From Temnopleurus reevesii (lineage: Eukaryota > Echinodermata > Echinoidea > Temnopleuroida > Temnopleuridae), in contig BQKZ01000020.1 in assembly GCA_036244855.1 (NCBI GenBank), forward strand, positions 1-64,000: DNA of 64,000 nucleotides, written 5' to 3'. Positions 1-13,102 of the stretch are shown in pieces. The position numbers were made by a program, and so were the translations under genes. Position 1 is the stretch's first letter, and the number at the start of each line of letters is the position of its first letter. The notes below the pieces were generated by a model. The model was given only the letters and a program-made list of their open reading frames with translations, was not told where the DNA came from and did not search any database.

Positions 1-3000
1 GTGGTCAGAGAGGACCTCAAGAGATTTAGGAAAGAATATGCACAGCCCATACAACTAAGGTAAGTTGAACATGTCGAGTTTCTATTATTACCTTGGGTCA
101 CCCTTCCCCTCCCCCAACCTCCCTCACATACAACCCATACAACTTTGGAAAGATGAATTCATAAAAATGTAGCTACATGTATAACTAAAATTCTGGACGA
201 GTGCTGCCTTTGCAGTCCAGGTCTCGCACAGACTTTGTGTGCTCGTTTTCCTTTATTTGGTAAGTTTCCATTCTAACCTGAAGGTAAGGCACTGGGTGCT
301 GTTCCTGTAAATTAAAAAAAAATAAGTGAATGATCTTGTCTTATAATGGTTATAAAGATTTGGATTTCATCACAGACTGTGGGGGAGTTGTTAAAAATTT
401 GCAATTGATCACAAGTTTTCATTGATCGGAACGCACGATTCAAAATCATTGCATCATGTGCGTCTTTGTTAACAGCACATACCATGCCTGAATGAAAATG
501 CGCATTACAAGTTGTAACTGATTTGCAGTTGATTTGTGATCAATTGCAACTTTGTGACAACATCCCCTAAGATTAAGATTTGGTCTGTGTTGTTTTTTTA
601 TGATGAACTTAATATCTTATCATCTCTTTTACAGTAGCCCAACACTTCTATGACTTTTTAAAGGGATAATTAACTAATATTTGCTATCTTGCTTTCTACG
701 AAGTACTATATTTGTTCATACATTGGGTACACCAACACTTCTATGACTCTAAACACCATAATTAACTAACATTCACAATCATATCTTCTACAGAGTACTA
801 AATGTGTTCAGACATTGGGTAGACCAGCACTTCTATGACTTTGAACGTGATGAGGAGCTGTTAGGAAGCTTACAGAACTTCATTGACGAGTCAGTCAGAG
901 GGAAAGGAATGAGGAAATGGGTCGAATCTATCAAGAAAATCATCATGAGAAGAGTTCATGTAAGTATTTCAACGTGCTTGGGGATCTTAAATTTGTGAGT
1001 TTGTTATAAATGTAATGCTCAAATATGCTAACTATTACATTGTTAGAGAGAAATGTACAAGTCTTTCAATGTGGTTGTGTGTATTATCTCCTCTGAGTGT
1101 GGTCTGGATACCATACTTATTGCATATACCTTAATTGAAGATATAGCTTGTCTCTGCTTTGGCGGACACAGCACTTTTGATTGTTTTGCCAGAAATTCAG
1201 ACTTTCATATTTTATTATTGATTCAACTCCATCCCAAGAGATAGCTTGACAATAGTATTTCAATATGTTCTGTGAAAATGTGTTTATGTGTTATATTTGT
1301 CTCTTTGTCTCTTTATTTTCTCTGTTAATTTCTTTGTTCATTTCGGGTAAGTGTTAAGTCCAATCCAATTCTGTAAACCAATCAAACCAAAGTGTGTTAT
1401 TATTTGATCAAATGACTTTTTGCCTCGTTAAATGTAGATAGGTAATTTGTTGTTATTTTTTGCAACTTCATTTCAACTGAAAATGGAATCTTTTGTGATG
1501 AAAGAGAAAGTTGTCAGATCAAATTTTAACAGATTAGTCCCCACATAATTTAATTTATATTGTGGTAAATCAATTTTAATTTTGTTGTTTTTTCCCAGTG
1601 GGATGCAGATGAGCAGAGGCATATCCTTACCTTTGAGAGAGACCCTCCTCCTATTGAGAGTCACATAGCAAAGACACCTCAAGATTTTGATATCATGACG
1701 GTAAGAAATTATGTTTACTTTTCTTTTCCTCTTTTCCCCCTCTCTATTTTATTCATTCCTCTCACCCACTTCTCTCTTTCTTTCTGTCTTTTCCCTTCCT
1801 CCTTCCTTTTTCTATGTTTGGGTCTTTCCCTCTTCCTTTTTTCCCCTCCCTTTCCCCTGTTTCTCTTCTCTTCTTTTCCCAATCTCCTATTTTTTCCTTT
1901 TCCCCTCTCCTGGTCTGTCATTCTCTTAAAATTGGATGACAACAAATACATGTATTCATTTTAATTGGGTAGATGAATATAAGGATTAAGAGAGACATCT
2001 TGTTTCTTAGCAAATCTAGGAGTATGAAGCGAGCTTACGGGGAATTAACAAGAATAATTAATGAAGTTGACAGATGCAGTATAATTTAAGAGATTTGTAC
2101 TAAATGTCATTGAATTTCATAAATGCAGTCATTAATTACATGACCTGCAAATTATGTTTAGATAATGATTTATTTGTCAAAGCATTTTACTTGAGTACCA
2201 AAATCACTCTAGATAGAACATACATTCTGTGTTTTTTTGCAGCTTCATCCGATTGAGATTGCTCGGCAGCTGACATTACTAGAGTCGGACCTTTACCGAG
2301 CCGTCAAGCCATCTGAACTGGTAGGCAGTGTGTGGACCAAGAAGGAAAAACATCTGACATCGCCAAACCTACTCAAGATGATTCATCATTCAAATATGGT
2401 CAGTATCCCATCTTTCTTGGATTATTCCCTCACCGGATCAGTAATGCTCTCATGTACTTAGGGGGTCCTTTTTTGAAAGTTGCAATTGATCGCAAGTTGC
2501 AATTGATTGGAATGAGCCATCAAAATTATTTTGTTATGCGCTTCTCGATAAAAGCATATGCTATGCATGGATGAAAATGCACAATACAATTTGCAATCAA
2601 TTTGCAGTTGATTCACATCAAATGCAACTTTACAGCTTTGTGTTCTTGTACTTGAATGGCCATTCAATAATACTATAGAACTGATAGCGATCTGGCTTAC
2701 AAATACTCAAGGACTGATGAAAAAAATGTTTATGAATATTATATGATACAAGTATTTTTATATAATATTGAAGATTTGGTATAGCATTTGAAGCATTTTG
2801 AAATGGTGTTCTGATAAAAGCAAAGAAGGTGAAGGTGGAGGATGAAATGGAAGGGGAGTCTGTGGAATGTCGTCATTACATCAGTGCTTATTTTGTTTTG
2901 GGCTCATTCTGGAAGGTGTTTCACCGAGATAAGAAAGACTTCAAGAACGACTTTAAGATTGACTGGTATCCCTTCTTGTGCGTACTGGTTCACACTATTA

Positions 3001-6000
3001 CGCGCATTCCGCGCAAGAACTGATACCAGTCGAACTTAAAGTCGTGCGTAAAGTCTTTCTTATCTTGGTGAAACACCGCCCAGGATTATTAGGGTGTCAG
3101 AATGACATCGATGCACAAGGTCAAATTACTAGAAATCATGAATGATCATGATTTTTTTTCAAAGTTGAGCCATCATAGATGAGATATCATGATTAGAATG
3201 TCATGATAAATGGCATTGGAGGAACAAATGTGTGTTTGTGGTTAACAGAATGACGTCTGATGCCATTTAGAAAAAAAAAGATTTATTTTGACCAATATCA
3301 TATGTTCTTTTTTTTCATCAGTTCATCATATGGTTAGAGAAGTGCATTGTAGAGACATCAAACTTGGAGGAGAGGATAGCTGTCGTTTCCAGGGTTATAG
3401 AAATCATGATGGTGAGTAATCTTTTTTTCTTCGCTGAATGCCTTTCTTTCTTTTCTGTATTGTAAATGATGTTTATTTAATTCAAATGCATTTTGTGATA
3501 TTTCCCCTTTAAGTCACAATATGATATTATTGCAACTTCAAATTATTTATTCTTTTCTTTCTTAAAAGACTTATATTTTTTCTTTATTTTATATCAATCT
3601 TGATTGTTATTTTTGTTCCAGTATAATGAAGAAAGTATAAGATTAATTTAGTTCACCACCCATAATCACTTTTTTTTCTTCAGGAATATATTATACATTG
3701 TAATATGCAATTAGAAAAATGCATTTTTCATTTTCATATTTCATGTTCTTCTACTTTCCAGGTGTTCCAAGAGTACAATAACTTCAATGGTGTCCTAGAG
3801 ATTGTTAGTGCTTTCAACTCTTCAGCTATCCACAGACTGGAGCATACATTTAGGGTAAGTTTACATATTTTGCCACTGCATCTTGTTTTATATATAATTT
3901 GCCATGACTTTTAGTTACATCCTCTTTCTAGAAATTACTTTTCAACCTTATCATTTTTATTTTGCAATTTTACTGTTATAATGTTATGTATATACAATGT
4001 TTTAGTTGAATAAAACAATCATACTGATTGATTAACAAATGGCGTCTGCAGAGCAGTTTGTAGCATTTTGGGCCTGTTTACAATAAACATATCCAGGTTG
4101 TTTGTGGAAGGCCTAGTATTTTGCATTTTCTGAACATTGAGTACTTGAACAGTACTTTGCTCTGTACATTTTATGAACTGATATTGAATTCTATCATATA
4201 TTTGTACGTGCAATGAAATGCTTCCTCATTGTAGTTTTAAAGATATTTTATTTGATAACAATTTTCATTTAATATTCCACGTAGTAATGATCTTGATCTT
4301 TATTATTGTATATCTTGACCCCCATTTTATTTAATTTTTTTGGGTGTAATCTCAACAGGATTTGAGGAAGAAGCAAGTGCTAGAGGAGGCCAAGGAACTC
4401 GGCACAGATCATTACAAGAAATACCAAGAGAAGTTACGCTCAATCAACCCACCTTGTGTGCCTTTCTTGGGTGAGTACTCGCAAGTTTATCATCAGAAAA
4501 CCATCAACAAAATGGTCTTGATATAGGAAAGTTGGTATTTTGTTATGGATTTCAGGGGATCATTTTCACAATCATTGCAAAGGTTATGTATTGTTATGGG
4601 GAGTATACTAATAATTCTTTTTGAATGTGCCCATATTTATTTGATTAAAAAAAATCTGGAAGTGTTGCTAGAAAGTTGTGATTGCTTAAAATGCCAAATT
4701 TTAATGACACAAGGTCTGCACAAAGCATTTCAGAAGATGTGTGCAACAACGGTTTTGATTGGCCAGTGCCATCGATTGCAACTATATAGCAACATCTTCC
4801 GAGAGTAATTCTTGGGTAAGTTCTAAGTTTAAAACTTAGAATGATATTATTCACAGAGGTTAATCATCTAATGACAGGTCGGTAGATGAAGATATTTAAA
4901 AGGTTTAGAATTTCAATTCTCACCAACAATAGCCGATATACAAATGATGCGCAGGTATGAGTGGGTCGGTAGGAATTGTTTGCACAAGGTAACTATGGAA
5001 CAGTTAAACCCACGAGACGAAGCCGAGTGGGTTTAGACTAGTTTCCATAGTTACCGAGTAAAAACAATTCCACCGACCCACGAAATAAACCTGCGTATCA
5101 TCTGTTTTATAGAATGGGCACTGTCACGTCCCCCCAAAATAAAAATTTGACAAATTTACCGGATGCATGAAATTTTTTACTGGACGCATGAAATTTTTTA
5201 CCGGACGCATGAAAATTTTTACCGGACGCATGAAATTTTTTACCGGACGCATGAAAATTTTTACCGGACGCATGAAATTTTTTACCAGATGCATGAAATT
5301 TTTTTAAAACCAGATGCATGATACCGAATGACTCACTGCTAGTTTCTGGACTGTAATGAGTTTTTAATAGTTCTTAGGCCTACTACTAATAGTACTACAT
5401 ACTACTAGTGTAGAAAACTGAAAAACCTGGGCCCCCTGCCCCTGCCTGGGGGGGTTTTGTAACTTAAATTTTGTAGGATTTATGCGTGGTATAAACTTAC
5501 CTTTTTCTGGCAGACTCTGATTGCAGTCAAATTAATACATTTTTACAGATCTAGTCTATGTACACTAGTCAATATCAAATGATGTATAATATATCATGAT
5601 ACAGTTGGTATCGATCTGTTGAGGTTGGGAAGGTGACTTCCGGATTAGGAAGCTAATGAACATGCGACGTCATTATTAAAAAGAATTGCTCAGTATTCTT
5701 CCCTCAACATCATTAGAGTTACTAAAGAAACACTCCAATGTGTGTCCTATCACAGAAATTTTAAGAATAAAGTTTTTAAAAAAAATTACAAGTTTTTATT
5801 TCCAAAACCTGGCAAAGTGGAACACGCATGCACAAATGCCCGTAACCGTAGATGGCTATTCCGACTCACATGATTTGTTTTCGGTGAAAACGGTCCTTAC
5901 GGTCCTTAATTGATGATGGCGAGAATAGTGAGGTTTAATATTCTTTTCTCTCCTTTTCTTCAGGGATGTACCTGAGCAACATTCTGTTCATTGAGCAGGG

Positions 6001-9000
6001 TAACCCAGACTTCCTGTCCAACTGTCCTGAGGGAATGATCAACTTCAGTAAGAGAAGAAGAGTCGCAGAGATCACAGGAGAGATTCAGCAGTATCAGCAT
6101 CAACCTTACTGTCTCACTCCAGAACATGATATCAGGGTATGTAATGGAAAAGCAACTCTGTAATTTTGCAACACAAAGCAATTCATTTCACATCAAAATA
6201 AGAATTCTACAGATTTCAAGATGTGGGTTTGTTTCCCCGGCAAACTACTTTACATTAGCACAGTGAAATTATATTTTTAGCTGATTATGATTTAGGTTGA
6301 TATAATTCAAATACTACAAATGACTGATATTTTTTTTACTTGTTTTTTAGAATTTGGATGAAAAGGACCGATTTGAAATCTTTTATTTTCAATGATTTTT
6401 TATTTTCAAGGAAAAATAGAAATGACCAATATCAGGGCCCCGTAACATTAAAAGGTTTGCAATTAATCGCTACATGATTTTGAGTTCAATTGCAAACTTA
6501 AGTACATGATTTGCCATAGACTTGCGATTGATATCAATCACTATCAGATTAGCAATTAATCGCAAACCTTTATGTTACAGGCCCTGATACCCTTTCTGTG
6601 GCATTTAATATAAAAGGAAGCTTGTCACAAATATCTTTAATTTCTTTTCTCTCTTATATCAAACTCTTTTGATCTTTCTATTTTATTCTAAGCATTCATT
6701 TGATATGAATATAGAGAACATGATTAAAAAAAATGATAATATCATATTTGGACTAAATAGAAGAGTATTTGCCTTAATGGTATGGCCATGACTTTGACAC
6801 CTGTAAGAGACAAATAATTATAGATTTGCTGTAATAGTACTGTAATAACAATGCTCTTTTTCATATGAAACAGAAATTCTTTGAGGATTTGAATCCTCTA
6901 GGTACGATGACGGAGAAGGAATTTCAGGATTATCTCTACGAAGCTTCGCTGGAAATTGAACCAAGAAACTGCAAGCAGCTGCCAAAATATGTGAGTACCA
7001 TTCCAATCAATTTCTTCAATCATCCCTTTAATGTTTCATTTGTACATTCTTGCTAAAAATGTAAATATTTTACATTTTTTATGGTTGATTATGTTGCCTG
7101 CCTTCTATAGGAAATGATGTATAAATGTAAATCCTCTGTTTTAGCTGCAATCATGGAAGCCAAGTTACAAAGTTGCCTTTTATCATGTTTGCATTTATCT
7201 GATTGGCATTCTATAAAAGTGTACTGTTCAGATAAGGGCACTGAGTGAACAATGCATCTCTGATATATGCAATTCTTGTTCAAGTTCACTTAGCTTAAAA
7301 AGGTATATGTTCATATTTAATTTGTAAACATCTTTTATCGACTGTATAAACATAACCAATATATTTCCCATCTGTTTTGTCATCATTTGTGTTAATTTGC
7401 AACTCTGCGTTTTGTTCTGCAGCCCAAAAAGTTTGAATACTCTCTGAAGTCACCAGGCATCAAACCATCCAGCAATAGACACATGTCGTTAGTAGGAGCA
7501 TCAAGATTAGCTAGTGACCTCAAATCACCTGGCATCTCGGTATGTCATCCTAACTTTTACTCATCTTGTAATAGTCCAATCTACTTCAAGGATATCTAGA
7601 ATAGTTTGTCAGATGTGAAATTATTCCCAGTGATAGTTGTATCAGTTTAAAAATCTAGCCATGACGAATCTCTTTATTTTGAGGAATTGTATCAGAAAAT
7701 AATTATTCACTTTCAAAATGTTGTTAAAGATTGCTAAATATTGGTAATGGGCAGTGAGAAACATTTTGATATTGTTTATCAGCCAAGTAATAAGAAACAA
7801 AGAATAAGAACTTGATATTGGCCATCAAAATTGACCAAAATATGTTACTTATCTTGGTCAATGAAATCTGGAAATTGTTCCTTTTGTCATAATATAAATG
7901 ACATTAAACAAATGAACAAATGAAGATATACACAATAAAAATGACAATCATAGCACCTTGAAGTAGAATTTTATACCAGATATTAAGATGCAAATTCCAT
8001 TTAAATTCCATCTCATTATGTGTTGACAGAGGATGCAGGATGATGAGGCTACCTCCCCCAAAGCGAGTGCTACACCCCCATCCCCTAGAACACCAACCAT
8101 CCTATCAACACCATCGTCTCTCTTTGACGCAAGTAGTGTCTTTAGTGTGGTGGAAATTCCAAGTAAGTTGCACCAATTCCAGAAAATTATAGTCTCATGG
8201 GTCATGTATTAACTAGAGATTTCCAGAAAATGTAAAGTTTCCAATTCCTTTAAATATACAACCACAAAAGAAAGATTTCAGTAATTCAGTATTTCATGTG
8301 GCAATAGAGTTAATTTGCATTTATAGCTTTTTTGTTTCACTGTTCTTCAGATTGTTTTGTGTAATGTTTGATTTGCAGCTAGCAAGATTTCTGTTTGCAT
8401 TTAGACAACCCATGTTCTAGAAGATGCATCATGTTAAGATTAATACTTTTCTTTGTGGATATGAAAGTTATCAAGAAGGGATTTATTTGCCTCATCTGAA
8501 TGATCTTTCATGGAAGTTACTAACTTGACATTACATTGTGTGTTTTTACCGTAGAGAGAAAAGCAATTTGAAGTACCTATCAAATTATCTATAGGTTTAC
8601 ATCTCACAAATTTGAAGAAATGAGAGAATTGAGATTCTTGTGACTTATGAGACTTAATAACCTCAATAACATTCCTAAATGATATCCATATGTTTTTGCA
8701 ACCTATTTCCACATTGCAGACAACTCCAACTCAATACCTGCAGCTGAGGAAGCACCAGAAGTCCCTCCTCCTCTTCCACCGCGAAGTCGTCTAAGCTCCA
8801 CCCCCAACCCTCGCACATCAGATCGCATCCAGGATCTACCGCCGTCACTCCCTCCTCGGTTCAACCACCACGCCCCTCCTTTACCCCCCAGACACAACTC
8901 TCATTCATCACAGACAATGAAAGGTGGTACTCCTACGATACCACCAAGGACTTACCGCACCCCTGTTACACTCTCACGCAAAGTCTCAAATCCGCTGCCG

Positions 9001-9327
9001 AACAAGTCTTCCACAGGGTCGTCGTCGACACGGCGAGAGCCTCCGCCTCCGCTCCCGCCGCCCATACCGCACGGACACAATTCCGATATCTGGTTGCCAA
9101 GGACTCCTCAAGCGCAGAAAAGCCATGCCTTTTTATTATCACAAACATCGCCTGTTTCCCCGTTCCCTGTAAACAATACGGACAATGTGGGTTTCACCAG
9201 GCCGCTGATGGCCCCGCCACGACCTCGCAATCCTCGACCAGCCGAACCGGACAGACCGCCTAAAGCTCCTTCAAAGGAAAATCAATTAACGCCAGAAGAC
9301 CTGAAATTCTTTGAGAGCTCTTACTAA
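1..9327 (+). CDS. SOS: Son of sevenless (SOS1/SOS2) Ras guanine-nucleotide exchange factor, 3' part
   Basis: SOS loads GTP onto Ras at the plasma membrane when Grb2 recruits it to activated receptors. Exons read here: <1-59, 794-959, 1599-1700, 2243-2398, 3322-3411, 3762-3854, 4359-4470, 5964-6136, 6874-6990, 7423-7539, 8030-8162 and 8720-9327. They give 641 residues and a TAA-type stop, with all phases consistent and GT-AG borders. The first two exons carry the end of the REM region ([15 protein letters not shown]). Exons 4-8 carry the CDC25 catalytic domain, including [43 protein letters not shown] and the [19 protein letters not shown] stretch. The tail from 8720 is proline-rich, with class II SH3-ligand motifs [17 protein letters not shown] and APPLPPRH as expected for Grb2 docking. 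The histone-fold, DH and PH domains lie left of the window. Invertebrates usually have one SOS, so SOS1 versus SOS2 is not assigned. Confidence 0.96.
381..568. mobile_element. Short inverted-repeat element, GCAATTGATC family (copy 1)
   Basis: The two ends, GGGGGAGTTGTTAAAAATT and the complement of the right end GGGGATGTTGTCACAAAG, are both followed by TTGCAATTGATCACAA. Related copies lie at 2460-2640, 19699-19880 and, partly, 29379-29518. No coding capacity, so a MITE-like non-autonomous element within a SOS intron. Confidence 0.6.
1701..1925 (+). repeat. Pyrimidine-rich low-complexity tract in SOS intron
   Basis: About 200 bases of almost pure C/T (tttcccctctccc-type runs) begin right after the splice donor of the 1599-1700 exon. 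Reading frames through it give Phe/Pro/Ser/Leu-rich strings, which is compositional and not a gene. Confidence 0.75.
2460..2640. mobile_element. Short inverted-repeat element, GCAATTGATC family (copy 2)
   Basis: Starts with GGGGGTCC and TTGCAATTGATCGCAAG; the right side carries the degenerate complement (caatcaatttgcagttgatt...aaatgcaac). Same family as 381-568 and 19699-19880. Intronic and non-coding. Confidence 0.5.
2915..3077. repeat. Long hairpin in SOS intron
   Basis: The left arm begins GGTGTTTCACCGAGATAAG and the right arm ends CTTATCTTGGTGAAACACC. Pairing continues inward through GACTTTAAG and GACTGGTATC to a short loop near 2975-3015. The arms are about 60 bp with a few mismatches. 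It looks like a foldback MITE; the inner word GACTGGTATCAGTTC recurs near 12310 and three times at 41149-41250. Confidence 0.75.
4943..5101. repeat. Long hairpin in SOS intron
   Basis: Arms of about 70 bp pair from ATGATGCGCAGG on the left to CCTGCGTATCAT on the right, passing through GTGGGTCGGT, GGAATTGTTT, GGTAACTATGGAA and AAACCCAC, around a loop of about 15 bp. Arms differ by a few substitutions and small indels. Confidence 0.75.
5155..5330. repeat. Minisatellite, about eight 21-22-bp units
   Basis: Tandem units of the form ttttaccggacgcatgaaat, in which runs of A or T alternate by one base. The last two units have CCAGATGCATG. It immediately follows the hairpin at 4943-5101. A frame through it on the minus strand gives a repeated HASGKKF peptide, which has no start context and is not a gene. 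Confidence 0.85.
6431..6589. mobile_element. Inverted-repeat MITE with ATCAGGGCC ends
   Basis: The left end reads ATCAGGGCCCCGTAACATT then AAAAGGTTTGCAATTAATCGC. The right end is its near-exact complement, ending in GTTACAGGCCCTGAT. Arms are about 35 bp and the total is 159 bp. A decayed relative lies near 51079-51218. It sits in a SOS intron. Confidence 0.7.
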
Positions 9328-10315
9328 AGGAGTGTGTTGTGCAACTCACAGACTTCTCTCATCAATATAGTTTGACACGTGGTGGAAAGTGATTGAAATG
9401 ATACTAAAGGGTGAGAACAGTACTTGGACTTCAGCGTTTCTTCGTCTAAGACGAGTCATATAATGGCTGGAGGGCACTCTTATCAAACCTGCTTATATTA
9501 AGTGGTCATCACCTCTTGTCCAATTACTATGCATTCAATGTGTGAATCATGTACCAAAAATGTTATGTCATGTCAAATTAATCATATATTACCCTCAATA
9601 TTCAATTTGTCTGAACAGAAATATTGTTCAATGCAAGCAATGCAATGGAAACTGTTTGGAGAGATAAAACGAGAGTAGGATTATATCTGTAATATTTATT
9701 GTAATACGTGCAAACTCAAAACAGTGCATTTCAAAGTACATGTATCAGCAAGCTAAGTTTACAGAGTTTTCAATGATTATCAATCAGTTTTAATTCTTAG
9801 CTACTTCTTATGTATTGGGTTGGGAAATTGAACTTGGACAAATTCAACTGATATTTACTTCCATTAAGTAATCAATATCCTTATGTAATCATCTCTCTTG
9901 TCCATTTTCTTTTTGTCAAAGCATTTTATTGTTTTTCACACAAATGCTCAAAATTGTCTAACTTTGCTTTGCCGTTTGTATGAATTCTGGTTTTGCTAGC
10001 AGATGTGGTACTAGACTTTGGCAGTCACTGCATAGTGGTCAGATATGGGTTATGCTTACTTATTTTAAAGACAGGAAAACTTTGCAAATTCATTGTTCTC
10101 ATAATTTACCTTATTAAAAATTCCTGAAAGTTGAACAATTTCACAAACAAAGCTTTATTTATAGAACTGTAAGAATCATTACTTTGGCAGGGTTAGTTTC
10201 TTTTTGTACTAGACAGAGCAAAAGCCATTTTTCAATCCTTCGGGCAGAAATCAATCGAAGGTTATGGGAGGCTAAGCATTAGATGTCCTACTGACCGGCT
10301 CAAGGCCCATCTAGA

Positions 10316-10524
10316 GGTGTGGTCACATCGGCTGAGTAGAGCTGTAGCGGTCCTTTAGCGGTAGGGATTTAGTCTGCAAGGACAGACCTAGGCTTTCAGG
10401 GTGTGCATGCGTAGAGCATTATACAGGGTCTGCGACACACCGAAAGCCTAGGGTCTGTCCATACAGACTAAATCCCTACTGCTAAAGGACCGCTACAACA
10501 CCGCTCGGCCAGTGTGACCACACC
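10316..10524. repeat. Long hairpin, arms about 90 bp
   Basis: Left arm GGTGTGGTCACA... pairs with right arm ...TGTGACCACACC. Nearly perfect internal blocks include GTAGCGGTCCTTTAGC, GTAGGGATTTAGTCTG and GGACAGACC, and the loop is about 25 bp. One of the best-preserved foldback structures in the window. Confidence 0.85.
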
Positions 10525-11403
10525 ATTAATTGGCCTTTCAGATTTTGGAGGCCTTTTTGTATTTGCCCTTTTGTGCTGTGATGTAGAAATGGCCTGATAT
10601 TTTTATTTTCATGGATGATTGGAGGCAGCTTAGTTGCAATGGATAAAATAGGTACACCATATTAATATCCCTGTGTGACAATATACTTGATTTTGCATTT
10701 CTTTTAAAGAAATATTTGGAAAACTTGTTATAGTTATATGGACATTTTTCTGAGTATACCCATTAGTGTGTTTATGCCATTTTTGCAGCCATATGCTTAA
10801 AAAAAAGCATTTCACAATATTTGCAAGCATTTTTGTTTCTGCATAAAAAGATTGCATTTTCTCTGTTTTTTTCCTTCAAATTTCATTTGAAGTTGCTGCA
10901 AAGATGCAAATATAAGTTGCAATTTGAATTAACAATTCTGATGGTTGCAGGGTCTGTCCACAAGGGAGATATGTATAGAGCAATACATTGGCTTTAATCT
11001 CAACTGGCCATAAGTTACAAATTTCATGCACCACATGCATGAATGCTCAATGCTATCATGTTATCTTATGGTAGGATTATGATACCATTCATTTTGCTCT
11101 TATTTACAATGATTGGCCCATTACCAAATCTGGCCATTTCCCATTAAGTTTTGGTAGCCATGACTGGTATATGTTGGACTCTCAAGATGTCTGATGTTAC
11201 AAAATGTTAATTTACTTGTCACACTTACAAAAAGATATTTTATTCTCTTATATAATAATATTTATTACAAAGGGATCTTTACTTTTAGTTTCCACTATGT
11301 ATAACGGTCTTGACAAATGGCAGTATTTCTAACAATCTGGAATTTTGAAAACCCCAATCTTTGAGAGCAATGAGAAAATTTCTGAAAAGCCAAACATACT
11401 GGG

Positions 11404-11711
11404 TTATGTTTCATAAAGCTATGTGTAGAGCACGACTGGTGACTATTTTTCTGGTGATAATTTAACAACATATGGGTTTTTGTGTGTGGGAAAGGTTTAG
11501 CAGTCGTTCATCGAAATGTATATAGCCTTATGAAACACAACCTTTGGTTGGGTTTGGTGAAGCTGATGGTGGAGGTATGTACGACTCTATGAATGACTGA
11601 TGACCCTTACCTGCACTCAATGATAAACCCTGGTACTGAATGACACCTGAGAAAGGGTCACCAGTTGTTCGTACAGTTGCGTGTAGATCTATGAACAGCT
11701 TTATGAAACCA
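11404..11711. repeat. Inverted repeat, decayed
   Basis: TGTTTCATAAAGCT near 11407 is the complement of AGCTTTATGAAAC near 11697. Pairing extends loosely through TGTGTAGA/TCTACACGC and ACTGGTGAC/GTCACCAG. A further TTTCGA...CTTATGAAACAC lies inside. Probably an old MITE; similar words recur near 26735-26880. Confidence 0.45.
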
Positions 11712-12418
11712 CAACATGGGTGTTAAATCTCCATCTTGACTTTTTCTGAACTATAGCTTCTTAAGAAATCTCAAATCATGCACTGCTTGCCATCCTTTCT
11801 CTGAAAGAAAAGGAGGCTATTGCATGAAAGGTGTAATTGACCGTTAATCGTAGTTGGTCTATAAAGGGCTGTCATAATCGTTTTTGCTTGCACTTCCTTT
11901 CAAATCAATTACAACTTCCTTGTAACACCCCATCATCAATACATAGCATTGTGAAGAGTTCCTCTGTGTCTCAATGAGTTTTTAAAGAATGGGAGTGAAG
12001 CTGAAAGAGGAAGTAACATGTTATCCTGTCCCAAGACAATTCAGACAACTTTATTATTAAAGTACCTGGGAATAATCTATGAATGATTGAGAGTGCTTGA
12101 TTGTCTACTTTGAGGTAGAAGTTTTGAGAGAAACATGCTCATTCAATCGATGCAATGCTCAACCAAAGCTGCAATTGATGTTGATAGGCACTTGCAAGTA
12201 TAAATTACCAATACTGATGTGCATCTTCTAAAAAACAGACCTTTACCCCACTGGTCAACCAGGGTGGCGTTTCATTGAGTAACGAAATACTCAAGGAACA
12301 ACTCAAAGAATGACTGGTATCAGTTCTTCTGCAGAATGCTCAAAAGATTCTTAACCATTTAGCACAAGAACTGGCATCAGTTGTTGTGAAAGAAGCTCTT
12401 GTAACTTTCGTAATTTCG

Positions 12419-13102
12419 TTAAAAGGGGAACTTTTATGAAACTGTATATTTACTTTTTCTTATTTATCTTTTCAATAAACATTGATATCCACAACCTTTT
12501 TCATCTCTTTTTATTTCAAAGAGATGAAAAATGAAAAAAATGTTATGGTTGTTTGGAACGCCCCTCAAAAACGGACCGCGCGGGGTCCTGTGGGTTGGGA
12601 CATCAATCTGTCAATCATAATGACGTCATATACAGACATTGTTGAGCAAGAACCGGCGTTTGCGTGTGTCACTCTATGCATTTATGATATTGTTTGGCGC
12701 CAATTATACCCGCTATTTGAACATTTTTTTTAATATGCGGAACATGGCAGATTCTTCAGAAGTTGAGGAAAAAAGTTATTCAAGTCCTGACTCGGATTTC
12801 GAGGAGGACATTGAGCAAGAAGGAGAAATATTAGGGGCACAATTCTACATGTTTGAGTCCGTGGTTTTGATGCAGGACTGGATATGACGTCACAGACTCC
12901 GCCTGTCAAAAGATGTGCTGTAGAGGGGGTATTTCTGAGAGGCGGGGCATAGCTCTCTGACCCAGATAGAAATGTTAATGGAAAATAATTTTTAAAAATT
13001 ACTAAGAGGCGTATTTTTTTAAAGAAAATGGAATTATTATGTAAAGAAATATGCAATCTTCAATATATCATAATACAGAGTGTCATAAAAGTTCCCCTTT
13101 AA
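12419..13102. mobile_element. piggyBac-like non-autonomous element with TTAA flanks
   Basis: Both ends carry TTAA, followed on the left by AAGGGGAACTTTTATGA and closed on the right by its complement TCATAAAAGTTCCCC. These are terminal inverted repeats of about 18 bp in a 684-bp element. Inside, from 12744, a plus-strand ORF starts with ATG and encodes a short acidic peptide containing SPDSDFEEDIEQEGE, resembling the acidic N-terminus seen in piggyBac transposases. It stops at 12887 with no catalytic domain. The flanks, ends and composition together suggest an internally deleted piggyBac derivative. Confidence 0.6.

Noticed and set aside
1695..1964. Overlapping open frames on both strands in SOS intron
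   Set aside because: They fall in a pyrimidine tract; composition alone keeps the frames open.
5107..5319. Minus-strand frame encoding a repeated HASGKKF peptide; possible CRISPR-like array
   Set aside because: The units are directly tandem without unique spacers, in an intron of a eukaryotic gene. It is a minisatellite.
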